A DNA stretch of 64,000 nt from Acinetobacter tjernbergiae DSM 14971 = CIP 107465 (GTDB lineage Bacteria; Pseudomonadota; Gammaproteobacteria; Pseudomonadales; Moraxellaceae): the NCBI RefSeq assembly GCF_000374425.1, contig NZ_KB894355.1, forward strand, positions 124,001 through 188,000, written 5' to 3'. Each line of letters opens with the position of its first letter. Position 1 is the stretch's first letter. The notes under the pieces are model-generated. The model made no database searches. It saw nothing but the letters and a program-made list of their open reading frames with translations, and was not told the origin of the DNA. The position numbers and the translations under genes were made by a program. This document shows, piece after piece, positions 27,530 to 37,895 of the stretch.

Positions 27530-27801
27530 CCATTTTACCTTATGCAGTTGGTATCAGTTTAATTGCGATCACGATTTCAATGTTTCTTTGTCTAACCCGT
27601 ATGATTATTGGGCCATCTGTTGTTGATCGCTTGCTTGCACTCGACACCCTTTTTCTTAATGCAACGTGTCTGATTGTGGTATTGGGCATCTATTGGGCAA
27701 GTACCAATGTATTTGAAGGTGCTTTATTGGTGGCTATGCTCGGTTTCGTTTCGACTGTTGCACTGGCTCGTTATTTTACCACTGGGCATGTGATTGATTA
27801 A
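27526..27801 (+). CDS. mrpF: Mrp-type Na+/H+ antiporter subunit F
   Basis: This 91-residue subunit has three membrane helices and the family signature RMIIGPSVVDRLLALDTL, which carries the conserved Asp residues. It overlaps mrpE by 4 bp and is followed 11 nt later by mrpG, with an AAGGAG ribosome binding site before the latter. Confidence 0.94.
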   Translation: MTILPYAVGISLIAITISMFLCLTRMIIGPSVVDRLLALDTLFLNATCLIVVLGIYWASTNVFEGALLVAMLGFVSTVALARYFTTGHVID

Positions 27802-27812
27802 GGAGATCGGTT

Positions 27813-28193
27813 ATGCAAATAATTCTTGAGATTATCATTTCGTTCTTTTTGATCTTTGGTGCATTCTTTATGCTCGTAGGTTCAATTGGGATGATTCGCC
27901 TACCCGATTTATTTATGCGTCTGCATGCACCGACTAAATCAAGTACGCTAGGGTTAGGGAGCTTTTTAATTGCAGCTATGCTATTTGGAGCAACACAAGG
28001 TCGTTTTGGTTTTGCTGAATTATTAATTACTTTATTTGCCTTTATTACTGCCCCAGTATCTGCAAATTTGATGGCACAAGCTGCGATTCATTTACGTCTG
28101 CGTTCAACCAGTGGTGATGTGCCAGAAGCTTTGAATCGACCATTACCTTGGCAACGTTATCGTCGTGTTGCAGAAAAAAAAGATCAACTATAG
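27813..28193 (+). CDS. mrpG: Mrp-type Na+/H+ antiporter subunit G
   Basis: This 126-residue subunit has three membrane helices and the MrpG signature GSIGMIRLPDLFMRLHAPTK. It is the last gene of the operon. Its stop codon lies inside the stem of an intrinsic terminator, which ends transcription immediately after the coding sequence. Confidence 0.94.
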   Translation: MQIILEIIISFFLIFGAFFMLVGSIGMIRLPDLFMRLHAPTKSSTLGLGSFLIAAMLFGATQGRFGFAELLITLFAFITAPVSANLMAQAAIHLRLRSTSGDVPEALNRPLPWQRYRRVAEKKDQL

Positions 28194-28206
28194 TTGGTCT
28201 TTTTTA
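28182..28206 (+). terminator. Intrinsic terminator of the Mrp operon, overlapping the mrpG stop
   Basis: GATCAAC-tata-GTTGGTC forms a 7-bp stem (one G-U pair) followed by seven T residues. The stop codon of mrpG is in the loop and stem. Confidence 0.85.
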
Positions 28207-28267
28207 TTGAATTGCAATTTTTGGCAATATTCTATCAATAGATCAGCCTTTCATTATTTATCAGATC

Positions 28268-28462
28268 CTATAAATATAGTTGCTCACATTGGTTGATCAT
28301 CAGCACATTCTTATACGCCTGACTCGACTGGCCACGAATACTCAACATATTGGTTTTTTGATCAATATCATAAGTAATCTCGATATAGTTAGAAGAATTG
28401 GAACTGATTGCATGACTGTTCAATATTCGAGATAAATCAATCTGGTTTAGGTCTAGCGCCAA
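28268..28462 (-). pseudogene. Possible 3' remnant of a secreted or hypothetical protein gene
   Basis: A 64-codon open frame begins at a TTG directly preceded by an in-frame TGA and has no ribosome binding site. Its product (NYIEITYDIDQKTNMLSIRG, ending INQCEQLYL) looks like the protein-like C-terminus of a longer protein rather than random translation. No family is recognised. It may be a decayed gene or chance; confidence is low. Confidence 0.3.
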
Positions 28463-28821
28463 TCAAAGTCATTTACATAATCGACAACTGTCTCACCTGA
28501 CCATTGAACAAAAATTCGTATCTAGACGAGCTTTGTTGTATAAATGGAATTCATCCATTAATGCTATACGAATATTGTGTTTCGAATTGTTGAATGGTTT
28601 TAATTGCTTGTTATCGGTAAGCTTGCCACTTAATTACTATTATCTTGTCTCTTTTCAATACAAAATTGTCTATATATTTTTTGAATTATCTAGGAAAATA
28701 ACTTTAGAATGAGAAATATTTATCCTTAAAGCTGATTTCTTAGATTGCCAAAAAACTACAAATTATAGAGTTAAGCCAACGTTCCATATCACTCCCTATT
28801 TTTATAAAAATCTTAGAACAT
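28463..28821. other. AT-rich intergenic stretch with no recognisable gene
   Basis: I see no coding frame, tRNA or strong repeat here between the remnant at 28268-28462 and the rbfA terminator. The composition is markedly AT-rich, which fits decayed sequence. Confidence 0.5.
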
Positions 28822-28824
28822 AAA

Positions 28825-28846
28825 AAAGCCACCCTAAGGTGGCTTT
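28825..28846 (-). terminator. Intrinsic terminator of the rimP-nusA-infB-rbfA operon
   Basis: AAAGCCACC-ttag-GGTGGCTTT (as read on the minus strand), followed by a T-tract, lies just after the rbfA stop. The stem is perfect. Confidence 0.9.
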
Positions 28847-28856
28847 CTTTTAGAAC

Positions 28857-29258
28857 TTATTCTTTATCGTCTTGCCCTTGTTCAGGCAGATCCTTCACAG
28901 CTTCCGCGATCAGACCAAACATATAGTTACCATAAGCATTGGTTTTATCATAATGGAAACGCAATCTTGGCGTAATACGTGTCTTGATACGACGGCTCAA
29001 CTCATGACGCAAGAAACCAGATGCTTTATTTAATACATCTAAAGTCTCTTTATTTGCGACTTCACTTTGCTCATCACCAAGCTCACGCCCCATTACAGTA
29101 ACATAAACTTCAGCATAACCCATGTCTGCACTGACTTTCACCGCAGAGATGGTCACTAGACCACCTAAGCGAGGATCTTTAAGCTCTTGACGGATCAGTT
29201 CAGACAACTCACGTTGTACTGAATCCGCCATGCGCTTTAAGCGTTGGCTACCCGCCAT
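28857..29258 (-). CDS. rbfA: 30S ribosome-binding factor RbfA
   Basis: This 133-residue KH-fold protein binds the 30S subunit and is needed for 16S rRNA 5'-end maturation and cold adaptation. The N-terminus RLKRMADSVQRELSELIRQE and the segment LGGLVTISAVKVSADMGYAEVYV are typical. Its ATG overlaps the infB stop by one base. It is the last gene before the operon terminator. Confidence 0.96.
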   Translation of the reverse strand: MAGSQRLKRMADSVQRELSELIRQELKDPRLGGLVTISAVKVSADMGYAEVYVTVMGRELGDEQSEVANKETLDVLNKASGFLRHELSRRIKTRITPRLRFHYDKTNAYGNYMFGLIAEAVKDLPEQGQDDKE

Positions 29259-31972
29259 TAAAGACTCCGTTTAATCAATTGAACATCATAGACTTCGATC
29301 TTGTCTTTGACTTTGATGTCTTTATAGCCTTTCACCGCAAGACCACATTCCATACCGGCACGAACTTCTTCAACCACTTCTTTATAACGACGAAGAGATT
29401 CAAGTTCACCTTGGAATACAACCACGTCATCACGTAATACGCGAATTGGTTTATTACGGTGTAACATACCTTCAAGTACCATACAGCCTGCTGCTGCACC
29501 AAATTTACTTGAGTGGAACACTTCACGCACTTCTGCAACACCCAAGATCGTTTCACGATGTTCAGGTGCAAGCTTACCGCTCATTGCAGCTTTTACATCA
29601 TCAATTAAATGATAGATGACGCTGTAATAACGAATATCGATGCCATCTTGATCAGATTTTTGACGAGCGGTGTTATCTGCACGAACGTTGAAACCTAATA
29701 ATACTGCTTCTGAAGATTCAGCTAAAGTTACATCTGACTCAGTGATCGCACCAACACCAGAACCAATGACACGAACTTTCACTTCATCTGTAGACAGCTC
29801 ATCAAGCGCAACATGTAATGCTTCTAAAGTACCACGCACATCTGTTTTGAGTACGACATTCACATAAGGAATATCTTTTTTACCCATAGATGCCATGATG
29901 TTTTCAAGACGCATTGCACTCGCACGCTCTAGACGCTTATGACGCTCACGGTCAGAACGAGCATCAGCAACTTCACGTGCTTTCTTCTCATCATTGACGA
30001 CAAGAACTTCATCACCCGCCATTGGCGCATCAGGTAAACCTAAGATTTCAACTGGAATTGAAGGACCAGCAGAAGTAATACGTTGACCATTTTCATCAAC
30101 CATCGCACGAACACGACCATAAGATGAACCAGCAAGTACCAAGTCACCAATGTTCAATGTACCATTTTGTACAAGAATTGATGTTACTGCACCACGACCT
30201 TTGTCAACACGTGCTTCGATTACAACACCTTGTGCCGCACCTTCAGCTGAAGCTTTAAGCTCCATCAATTCAGCTTGGATCAAGATTAAATCAAGTAAAC
30301 CATCGATACCTGCACCAGAGTGTGCCGATACTTTTGCAATTGGAACATCACCGCCCCACTCTTCAGGTACGATACCTTTAGTGGTTAATTCATTTAAGAC
30401 ACGGTCAACATCTGCAGACTCTTTATCCATTTTGTTGATAGCAACAATAATTGGAGTACCCGCTGCACGTGCATGGTCGATTGCTTCAGCAGTCTGTGGC
30501 ATTACACCATCATCAGCAGCTACAACCAGAACCACGATATCCGTTGCTTTTGCACCACGTGCACGCATAGACGTAAACGCTGCGTGACCCGGTGTATCTA
30601 AGAAAGTAATAATTCCTTTCTCAGTCTCAACATGATAAGCACCGATATGCTGTGTAATACCACCCGCTTCACCCGCTGCCACTTTAGAGCGGCGAATACG
30701 ATCCAGCAATGATGTTTTACCATGGTCAACGTGACCCATGATTGTCACGACTGGTGGACGAGTCGTTTGTTCACCACGTGCTTCTTCAGCGGCTTCTAAT
30801 AAATTATCTTCAGCTTGTGTATCCGAAACTAAGACAGGGTTATGACCCATTTCTTCAACAACGAGTACCGCAGTATCTTGGTCAATCGCTTGATTTTGAG
30901 TAACCAACTCACCCATTTTCATGAGTGTTTTGATCACTTCACGAACCTTAATTGCCATTTTTTGAGCAAGATCAGCAACAATGATTTTTTCACCAATCTC
31001 AACATCATAAACTTGCTTTTTAACAGGTTTTTCAAAACCATGTTTATTGGCTTGGCTGGTTTTTAAACCACGCTTATGATGGCTTTTGCTGAAGCTTTGC
31101 TCTGATTGAGCATCACCACCACGACCGCCTTTTTTACCAGCACGTGGGTTTGCAGTTGCACCACCACGTTTGATTTCACGGTCTTCCTTATTAAAGGAAT
31201 CTTCATATGCTTGACCAACAAGGCCAGCAGCTAAAGGTGAATCATCAATGACACGAATTGTTGTGGTTGCATCATCATTTGAATATTTTGATGCCATTTT
31301 ACGCATTTGCTCAAGTGTACGCTGTTGAGCTTCTTCTGCGGCTTTACGACGCACGACTTCTTCAGTTGCTTTTAACTGAGCAGTTTGTGCTTCACGTGCT
31401 TTCTTCTGTTCAGGCGTTTCTGTTGGTCTTACAACAGGTGCTTTAATGATTTTATCGCTATTACGCTTTTTCACCACAACAGCCGCTTTTGCTGGTGCTT
31501 GAACTGAACCACCAGAAGTATGCGCTGCACGCATCGCTTCTAAAGTCGCGTTGGCTTTTTGCTCAGCTACATCACGTGCATTTTGAACTGCTTGATCACG
31601 TGTACTTTGCTCTACACGTGCTTTTACATCTGCTTCTACACGTGCTTTTGCTTCAGCTGCAAGTAATTCAGGGTTCGGTTTAGCAAAAACTTGTTTCTTG
31701 CGAACTTCAACATTAATGTTTTTTGCTTTACCCGACGTACTTGTTACTTTAGCAGTACTGGTTGTTTTACGTTTCAACGCAATTTTTCCTGTGTTACCAC
31801 TGTCCTGACCATGTACTTTTTTCAAATGATTGATCAAAGTATTCTGTTGTTCAGCGGTAATAATGTCATCTGCTTTACGCTGTGGTAGACCTGCTTCGCG
31901 AACCTGCTCTAGGAGTTTCTCTACAGGACGTTCTACGCTGAGCGCTAACTCTTGAATCGACTTGTCCGTCAT
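29258..31972 (-). CDS. infB: Translation initiation factor IF-2
   Basis: This GTPase places initiator tRNA on the 30S subunit. The 904-residue protein has an N-terminal IF2_N domain (about residues 1-50), then a long charged, Ala/Lys/Glu-rich helical linker to about residue 290 and a second IF2_N region. The G domain follows, with G1 GHVDHGKT, G3 DTPGHAAF and G4 NKMD, then domain II and the C-terminal fMet-tRNA-binding domain (about 800-904). The length is close to the E. coli long form (890). It is in the operon 10 nt after nusA. Confidence 0.97.
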   Translation of the reverse strand: MTDKSIQELALSVERPVEKLLEQVREAGLPQRKADDIITAEQQNTLINHLKKVHGQDSGNTGKIALKRKTTSTAKVTSTSGKAKNINVEVRKKQVFAKPNPELLAAEAKARVEADVKARVEQSTRDQAVQNARDVAEQKANATLEAMRAAHTSGGSVQAPAKAAVVVKKRNSDKIIKAPVVRPTETPEQKKAREAQTAQLKATEEVVRRKAAEEAQQRTLEQMRKMASKYSNDDATTTIRVIDDSPLAAGLVGQAYEDSFNKEDREIKRGGATANPRAGKKGGRGGDAQSEQSFSKSHHKRGLKTSQANKHGFEKPVKKQVYDVEIGEKIIVADLAQKMAIKVREVIKTLMKMGELVTQNQAIDQDTAVLVVEEMGHNPVLVSDTQAEDNLLEAAEEARGEQTTRPPVVTIMGHVDHGKTSLLDRIRRSKVAAGEAGGITQHIGAYHVETEKGIITFLDTPGHAAFTSMRARGAKATDIVVLVVAADDGVMPQTAEAIDHARAAGTPIIVAINKMDKESADVDRVLNELTTKGIVPEEWGGDVPIAKVSAHSGAGIDGLLDLILIQAELMELKASAEGAAQGVVIEARVDKGRGAVTSILVQNGTLNIGDLVLAGSSYGRVRAMVDENGQRITSAGPSIPVEILGLPDAPMAGDEVLVVNDEKKAREVADARSDRERHKRLERASAMRLENIMASMGKKDIPYVNVVLKTDVRGTLEALHVALDELSTDEVKVRVIGSGVGAITESDVTLAESSEAVLLGFNVRADNTARQKSDQDGIDIRYYSVIYHLIDDVKAAMSGKLAPEHRETILGVAEVREVFHSSKFGAAAGCMVLEGMLHRNKPIRVLRDDVVVFQGELESLRRYKEVVEEVRAGMECGLAVKGYKDIKVKDKIEVYDVQLIKRSL

Positions 31973-31982
31973 CTATTATCTC

Positions 31983-33467
31983 CTAGTTAAACCATGATTC
32001 ACGTGCTTTCATGATTAATTGACCTGCTTTGTCATGACCTAAACCGTCGATATCTGAAATATCATCAGTTGCTTGATCTGCCAAATCATCAATCGTAATC
32101 ACACCACGCGCCGCCAATGCATAAGCAATCTCAGTGGTCATACCATCCATACTGAGAAGTTCTGCACTTGGCTCTTGAATATTTTCTTGCTGTTTCAATG
32201 CATCAGTTAAAGCAGCTTCTTTCGCACGGCTTTGCAACAATTCAACCAAATCAGCTTCAAGCTCAATTTCATCAAATGTTTCTGCTGGAACGTAAGCAAT
32301 CTCTTCTAATGAAGTAAAGCCCATTTCAACTAAAGCCATTGCTAAGTCTTCATCAATATCGAGACGTGATACAAACATATCAAGATATTGTTGTGCTTCA
32401 TTTTGCTGACGAGCACGATACTCTTCTTCTAACATCATGTCGAGTTTATAACCCGTTAATTCCGATGCTAGACGTACATTTTGCCCTTGTGAACCAATTG
32501 CACGGGCCAATTGATCATTGGTTGCAAAAATGATATCCGCACTACGTGCATCTTCATCTAGTACAATGCCTGATACATCAGCCGGCTCTAATGCGCTTGC
32601 AATATATTGAGCAGGATCATCAGACCACACTACAACATCAATACGCTCACCATTTAGCTCTTGTTGCACCGCTTGAATACGTGTACCACGCATACCAATA
32701 CATGCACCAACAGGATCAATACGATGGTCATTAGTCTTCACTGCAATTTTAGCACGTACACCGGGTTGACGGGCAGCCGCTTTAATTTCAATGATTTCTT
32801 CAGAAATTTCTGGAATTTCTTTTTTCATTAATGCAATCAGCATTTCAGGGCGTGCACGAGACAATAAGAGTTGTGCACCACGACCTTCACGATTTACGCT
32901 GTACAAAATCGCATTCATACGCTGTTTAGGACGTAAAATTTCTTTGTGGATGGTTTCTTCACGTGCCAAATAAGCTTCAGCGTTGTCACCAAGATCAATG
33001 ATAAAGCCATCTTTGGTTTGCTTTTTCACTTCACCGTAAATCAACTCACCTACTTTAGATTCATAAGCATCTGCAACAAGTGCTCGCTCTGCTTCACGAA
33101 TCTTTTGTACAATCACTTGTTTTGCAATTTGCGCAGCAATACGACCAAACTCAATCGACTCAACTTCAAGCTCACGAATATCACCAATCGACCATTTTGA
33201 TGCATCCACATCAGAAATTGCATCCTGACATGCTGGCATTTCATGATCTTCATCCGCAACTAGCGTCCATTGACGGAAGGTACGATAGTCGCCCGTTTTA
33301 CGATCGATCTCAACACGAAGTTGAGCTTCTTCTGAATTTGTGCCTTCGTAAAATTTTTTCTTCGTTGCTGCAACAAGTGCCTGTTCTAATGCTTCGAAGA
33401 TTGCTTCACGACTAACACCTTTTTCATTACTAACCGTTTCTGCAACGGTAAGAATTTCACGGCCCAT
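31983..33467 (-). CDS. nusA: Transcription termination/antitermination protein NusA
   Basis: NusA binds RNA polymerase and nascent RNA to control pausing, termination and antitermination. The 494 residues comprise the N-terminal polymerase-binding domain, an S1 domain (about 135-200), KH1 and KH2 (with GACIGMRGTRIQAVQQELNGE and AIGSQGQNVRLAS) and two C-terminal acidic repeats. The latter are recognisable as helix-hairpin-helix units (ALVEMGFTSLEEIAYVP and ALAARGVITIDDLADQA). The tandem repeats are typical of gamma-proteobacteria. It lies between rimP and infB. Confidence 0.97.
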   Translation of the reverse strand: MGREILTVAETVSNEKGVSREAIFEALEQALVAATKKKFYEGTNSEEAQLRVEIDRKTGDYRTFRQWTLVADEDHEMPACQDAISDVDASKWSIGDIRELEVESIEFGRIAAQIAKQVIVQKIREAERALVADAYESKVGELIYGEVKKQTKDGFIIDLGDNAEAYLAREETIHKEILRPKQRMNAILYSVNREGRGAQLLLSRARPEMLIALMKKEIPEISEEIIEIKAAARQPGVRAKIAVKTNDHRIDPVGACIGMRGTRIQAVQQELNGERIDVVVWSDDPAQYIASALEPADVSGIVLDEDARSADIIFATNDQLARAIGSQGQNVRLASELTGYKLDMMLEEEYRARQQNEAQQYLDMFVSRLDIDEDLAMALVEMGFTSLEEIAYVPAETFDEIELEADLVELLQSRAKEAALTDALKQQENIQEPSAELLSMDGMTTEIAYALAARGVITIDDLADQATDDISDIDGLGHDKAGQLIMKARESWFN

Positions 33468-33504
33468 AAGTCACCTACCGATTTCTTATAAAATTAAGTT
33501 AATA

Positions 33505-34029
33505 TTAGTCTTGATAGATTAAATTTGCTTTATCAATATTATTACTATCAATTTCAAGCACATGTTGACCTTCTACTTCAACCTGAATTATTTCATTTTC
33601 CAGATCTACAGAAAGTAATTTAGCTTGGAACTTACGACGGTTCTCGACGGCAGCAATTAATCGTAAAGCGACTTGTTGCCCAGTATATGCAGGCAATTGA
33701 TTCAATTGAAAAAATGGACGATCCCAACCTGGTGATGAAACTTCTAAAGCGTATTCACCAGAAATAGGATCATGGACATCAAGCATTGCACCGACTTGTT
33801 GCGTTACTAAAACACAATCTTGAACGCCAATACCACGACCTTGCTCAACTTCACCATCTTCATTAAGAACAGGTTCTACATTCTCATTGAGCGCTTTATC
33901 AATATAAATGCGTAATAAAGAACGTTTGCCTTGTGGCAGGAATTCAATCCCCCACAGATCCACACCACAAGCAGCTACAGCTGGTGCGATAAGATCATAT
34001 AATGCTTGAGATTTATTTGATAATTTCAT
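33505..34029 (-). CDS. rimP: Ribosome maturation factor RimP
   Basis: This 174-residue factor is needed for 30S subunit maturation. The N-terminal domain contains [24 protein letters not shown] and the central signature [14 protein letters not shown], then [15 protein letters not shown]. It is the first gene of the rimP-nusA-infB-rbfA operon. About 100 nt separate its start from the tRNA terminators upstream and must hold the operon promoter. Confidence 0.95.
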   Translation of the reverse strand: MKLSNKSQALYDLIAPAVAACGVDLWGIEFLPQGKRSLLRIYIDKALNENVEPVLNEDGEVEQGRGIGVQDCVLVTQQVGAMLDVHDPISGEYALEVSSPGWDRPFFQLNQLPAYTGQQVALRLIAAVENRRKFQAKLLSVDLENEIIQVEVEGQHVLEIDSNNIDKANLIYQD

Positions 34030-34144
34030 TTACTCTCGTCGCTCTCATGCGAGCCTATCAATCAATCTTAACCGTATAGTGAAGCACGACTATTTGACCA
34101 ATTGATGTCGGCAACTACACGATAGCTAAACAACCAATAAAAAA

Positions 34145-34158
34145 GGGCGTAATCGCCC
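34145..34158 (-). terminator. Second intrinsic terminator downstream of the tRNA cluster
   Basis: Read on the minus strand, GGGCG-atta-CGCCC is followed by TTTTTT. It is a short GC-rich stem that backs up the terminator at 34192-34218. Confidence 0.75.
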
Positions 34159-34191
34159 CTATATTACACAGAAAAGCGTAGCCCACTGTGC

Positions 34192-34218
34192 AAAAAGGCC
34201 CACTATAACTGTGAGCCT
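34192..34218 (-). terminator. Intrinsic terminator directly after the distal initiator tRNA
   Basis: On the minus strand AGGCTCAC-agttata-GTGGGCCT (one G-U pair) is followed by TTTTTG, 12 nt after the 3' end of the tRNA at 34231-34307. Confidence 0.75.
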
Positions 34219-34230
34219 CTTTTAGAAACT

Positions 34231-34307
<77 letters not shown>

Positions 34308-34394
34308 ACAACGTGCAAAAATTATATACAAATATAAAGAAAAGTCAATTTAAGTTTCTTTACATTTGCTTGACTAAGTTGCACCTTAATCAAA

Positions 34395-34471
<77 letters not shown>

Positions 34472-34515
34472 ACAACATATACACTGCATACACCAAACTT
34501 ACTGGTTATTAAGCT

Positions 34516-34600
34516 TGGTGCGGAAGGGGGGACTTGAACCCCCACGCCCTAAAGCACTACCACCTCAAGGTAGCGTGTCTACCAATTCCACCACCACCGC
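34516..34600 (-). tRNA. tRNA-Leu (GAG)
   Basis: This 85-nt type II tRNA has the long variable arm. The anticodon arm CTACCTTGAGGTGGTAG carries the anticodon GAG, and CCA is encoded. The D-arm ATTGGTAGACACGCTACC is that of tRNA-Leu. The acceptor stem GCGGTGG/CTTCCGC contains a T5:T68 mismatch. It is probably co-transcribed with the two initiator tRNAs, and possibly with secG upstream. Confidence 0.95.
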
Positions 34601-34657
34601 AGCTTTATGGGACGCATCATATGCCTTTAAATGAAAAAAGGAAAGGATTAATTCAAC

Positions 34658-34987
34658 TTATTCAGTCGTTTTTGGCGCGTTTGGTGAAGTTTCAGTCGAT
34701 GTGACTGGTGCAGAAGTTGATGTCTGTACAGATTTTAAGCTGTATGCATCTGTAGTTTGCTTTTTCGCAAAGATTGCAAGAGTTAAGCTGGTTGCAAAAA
34801 ATAGTGCTGTAAAAATCGCAGTTAAACGCGTCAAGAAGTTACCCGCACCTGATGCGCCGAAAACTGTAGCAGCACCGCCACCACCAAATGATGCACCTGC
34901 ATCCGCACCTTTACCTTGTTGCACCAAAACCAACGCAATAATTAATATTGCTAGAATGATGTGTACAACGAGTACAAAACTATACAT
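34658..34987 (-). CDS. secG: Preprotein translocase subunit SecG
   Basis: This small membrane subunit of the SecYEG channel stimulates protein export. The 109-residue protein has two membrane helices (FVLVVHIILAILIIALVLVQ and LTRLTAIFTALFFATSLTLA) separated by the conserved QGKGADAGASFGGGGAATVF loop. The C-terminal tail is Thr/Ser-rich. It lies 16 nt downstream of tpiA and upstream of tRNA-Leu. Confidence 0.95.
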   Translation of the reverse strand: MYSFVLVVHIILAILIIALVLVQQGKGADAGASFGGGGAATVFGASGAGNFLTRLTAIFTALFFATSLTLAIFAKKQTTDAYSLKSVQTSTSAPVTSTETSPNAPKTTE

Positions 34988-35003
34988 CTCTATTCCTCGT
35001 TAT

Positions 35004-35792
35004 TTACTTTTGTGCAAATGCACTTGCAATTTGGTAAAAAGATTGTGCATTCAGTGATGCACCGCCTACTAAAGCACCATTAATATCAGGACATGCCGCC
35101 AACTCAACTGCATTTTCAGCTTTCACACTACCACCATATAAAATGGCAATATTTGCACCCCAAGTTGTAATTTGTTTTAAACCTTCACGTATTTTCACAT
35201 GCATGGCTTGAGCATCTGCTGGTGAAGCCGTTTTTCCCGTACCAATCGCCCAAATAGGTTCATACGCTATCACAATATTCTGCCATTGTTCAGTTTTAAC
35301 GACAGATGCAATATCGCAAATTTGTTGTAACACCACTTGTTCAGCAACACCTTGTTCACGTTGCTCTAAACTTTCACCCACACAATAAATGACTTTCAAA
35401 TCTGCATTTAATGCATTATGCAATTTTGCTTTTACAGTTTCAGCATCATCACCAAATAATTCACGACGTTCGGAATGTCCAATTAAAACAAAAGCTATCT
35501 GGCTATCTCTAAGTAACTCAGCACTGACTTCGCCTGTATAAGCACCAGTGCCCGATACTTTAGATAAGTCTTGAGCGACCGTAAAGATTGTTCTATTCGC
35601 ATCTTTTAATTGTGCTTGTATATTGGTTAAAGCAATTAAAGTAGGCGCTACACCAATATGGCACCGTTCAGAAGGAATCTCTTGTTGTTGCAACAATTGT
35701 TTAAATTCTTCTATTAATTGAAAGGCATCAGCCTGCATTGGATTCATTTTCCAATTGCCAACAACCCAAGGGGTAATCGTCGAACTCGACAT
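35004..35792 (-). CDS. tpiA: Triose-phosphate isomerase
   Basis: The enzyme interconverts dihydroxyacetone phosphate and glyceraldehyde 3-phosphate. The 262-residue protein has the substrate-binding NWKMN near residue 13, the catalytic His in [14 protein letters not shown], the catalytic Glu in [16 protein letters not shown] and the phosphate-binding [12 protein letters not shown]. The length is typical. It is the first gene of a tpiA-secG transcript and is divergent from pilB across a 369-nt gap. Confidence 0.97.
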   Translation of the reverse strand: MSSSTITPWVVGNWKMNPMQADAFQLIEEFKQLLQQQEIPSERCHIGVAPTLIALTNIQAQLKDANRTIFTVAQDLSKVSGTGAYTGEVSAELLRDSQIAFVLIGHSERRELFGDDAETVKAKLHNALNADLKVIYCVGESLEQREQGVAEQVVLQQICDIASVVKTEQWQNIVIAYEPIWAIGTGKTASPADAQAMHVKIREGLKQITTWGANIAILYGGSVKAENAVELAACPDINGALVGGASLNAQSFYQIASAFAQK

Positions 35793-36161
35793 ACTTCGCC
35801 CGCCTACTTACTAATTTCTAAAAAATGCTGCATATTTTACACGGATTTTCATAAAATTCAGTTTTTTCTTTAGCGTTTAAATTCTAGTTTTAGTATTAAA
35901 ACGCTCAATGGCCTGTTTAAACATTTTTAAAGCAGTGAAAACCATATTTATTTGAAATCATGTCGATTCTTGAAATATATTTTTTATGTTTTTGAGCCAA
36001 CACGACTATACTTAAAAAATTAATTTGTAAAAAATTCGATCAGTTCAAAGTTTTTAATACGAATCAAGTCAAAAACGACACTTTCTCTAGTAGTATTTTT
36101 GCGTAACAAAAGTATAATTTTCATAATAGCTATTATAACCATATTGTCATAAGGCGGACAG
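35793..36161. other. AT-rich divergent intergenic region between tpiA and pilB
   Basis: The 369 nt carry no gene. They must hold the tpiA promoter (minus) and the pilB promoter (plus; a candidate is at 36099-36127). A small palindrome AATAGCTATT is at about 36125-36134. I see nothing else. Confidence 0.6.
36099..36127 (+). promoter_or_regulatory. Candidate sigma-70 promoter of pilBCD-coaE
   Basis: TTGCGT (36099-36104) and CATAAT (36122-36127) are separated by 17 bp, and lie about 35 nt before the pilB start. The fit to consensus is moderate. Confidence 0.35.
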
Positions 36162-37871
36162 ATGTCAGGACTACATACGTCTCCAAAATTTTCGGGGTTT
36201 ATTCGACGCTTAGTCGAAGATGGTCATATGACTGCAGCAAACATGCAAAATGCAATTGATGCTGCAAAAAAGGCTAAACAGGATATTGTTGCTCATCTGA
36301 TTGAACACCATCGTCTTGCTCCTCTTACAATTGCGGAAGGCATTTCATTAGAGTTTGGTGAACCACTTTTTGATTTGGCTGTTTACGATACAGCATTACT
36401 ACCACGTGAATTAACCGATAATAAGCTCATACAAAAACATCGTGTTGCGCCGTTAATACAACGTGGGCAGATTTTATATGTTGCGACAAGTAACCCAACC
36501 AATATTGATGCTTTAGATGCCATTCGTTTCAATACAAAGCTCAATATTGAACCCATCATCGTTGAGCACAATAAACTTGAAAAATTAATTGAACAACAGT
36601 TTGGTGATACAAGTAGTTTTGATTTTGGTGATAGCGAAGATTTTGACCTCGATGTAGATGTTAGCCAAGATACAACTCAGGATGATGAGACACCTCAAGG
36701 TGATGAGTCTCCGATCGTTAAGTACATCAACAAACTCTTGATCGATGCTATTCGCATGGGTGCATCTGACTTACACTTTGAACCTTATGAGAAATCATAC
36801 CGTGTTCGATATCGTGTCGATGGTGTATTACGCCAAATCGCCAATCCGCCATTACAAATGGCAACCCGCTTAGCTTCTCGTTTAAAAGTCATGTCGCAAA
36901 TGGACATTTCTGAAAAACGTATGCCGCAAGATGGTCGTATTAAACTCAAACTATCAAAAACAAAAGCAATTGATTTCCGTGTCAACTCTTTACCGACGCT
37001 CTTCGGTGAGAAATTAGTACTGCGTATTCTAGATCCATCTAGTGCAATGCTCGGGATTGAAGCTCTCGGTTATGAAGATGAGCAAAAAGCATTATTTATG
37101 GATGCGCTTGAAAAACCTCAAGGGATGCTATTAATTACGGGTCCAACAGGCTCGGGTAAAACGGTATCCTTATACACAGGTTTAAATATTCTAAATACCG
37201 AAGATACTAATATCTCTACAGCAGAGGATCCTGTCGAAATTAACTTGGAAGGCATTAACCAAGTTAACGTTAATCCAAAGACAGGTTTAACTTTCTCTGC
37301 CGCACTTAAAGCCTTCTTACGCCAAGATCCAGATGTCATCATGGTCGGGGAGATTCGTGACCTAGAAACTGCTGAGATTGCAATCAAAGCAGCTCAAACA
37401 GGTCACATGGTGATGTCTACCCTACACACAAACAGTGCTCCTGAAACCTTGACTCGCTTACGCAATATGGGTGTACCTTCATTTAATATTGCAACCTCAG
37501 TGAATCTTGTAATTGCACAGCGCTTGGCTCGTCGCTTATGTTCACAATGTAAGGCACCTGTTGATGTACCGAAACAAAGTCTTTTAGAGTTAGGATTTAC
37601 TGAGCAAGATTTAGCTAATCCAGATCTTCAAATCTTCCAACCAATTGGATGTGCAGAATGTCGTGAAGGATACAAAGGGCGTGTAGGTATTTACGAAGTG
37701 ATGAAAGTTACTCCTGCTATCTCGAAAATTATCATGGAAGATGGTAATGCGCTACAAATTGCAGCAGCATCAGAACAAGCTGGTTTTAATAATCTACGCC
37801 GCTCAGGTTTGAAGAAAGTAATGCAAGGTATTACTTCTTTGCAAGAAATTAACCGAGTTACAAGTGAATAA
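36162..37871 (+). CDS. pilB: Type IV pilus assembly ATPase PilB
   Basis: PilB is the hexameric ATPase that powers pilus extension. The 569-residue protein has an N-terminal MshEN-like domain (about 1-150) and then an acidic linker (DSEDFDLDVDVSQDTTQDDE). The secretion-ATPase core follows, with Walker A GPTGSGKTVSLY, the Asp box, Walker B DPDVIMVGEIRD and the His box TGHMVMSTLHTNSA. A four-cysteine zinc motif (CSQCKAP and CAECREGY) lies near residues 460-505. It is the first gene of pilB-pilC-pilD-coaE. Confidence 0.97.
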   Translation: MSGLHTSPKFSGFIRRLVEDGHMTAANMQNAIDAAKKAKQDIVAHLIEHHRLAPLTIAEGISLEFGEPLFDLAVYDTALLPRELTDNKLIQKHRVAPLIQRGQILYVATSNPTNIDALDAIRFNTKLNIEPIIVEHNKLEKLIEQQFGDTSSFDFGDSEDFDLDVDVSQDTTQDDETPQGDESPIVKYINKLLIDAIRMGASDLHFEPYEKSYRVRYRVDGVLRQIANPPLQMATRLASRLKVMSQMDISEKRMPQDGRIKLKLSKTKAIDFRVNSLPTLFGEKLVLRILDPSSAMLGIEALGYEDEQKALFMDALEKPQGMLLITGPTGSGKTVSLYTGLNILNTEDTNISTAEDPVEINLEGINQVNVNPKTGLTFSAALKAFLRQDPDVIMVGEIRDLETAEIAIKAAQTGHMVMSTLHTNSAPETLTRLRNMGVPSFNIATSVNLVIAQRLARRLCSQCKAPVDVPKQSLLELGFTEQDLANPDLQIFQPIGCAECREGYKGRVGIYEVMKVTPAISKIIMEDGNALQIAAASEQAGFNNLRRSGLKKVMQGITSLQEINRVTSE

Positions 37872-37895
37872 AATTAATAAAAAGGATTGATGGTC

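Noticed and set aside
30150..30587. A 145-codon + strand frame inside infB
   Set aside because: It lies antisense to the highly conserved IF-2 G domain, has no ribosome binding site and its product has shadow composition (Ser/Thr/Ala-rich).
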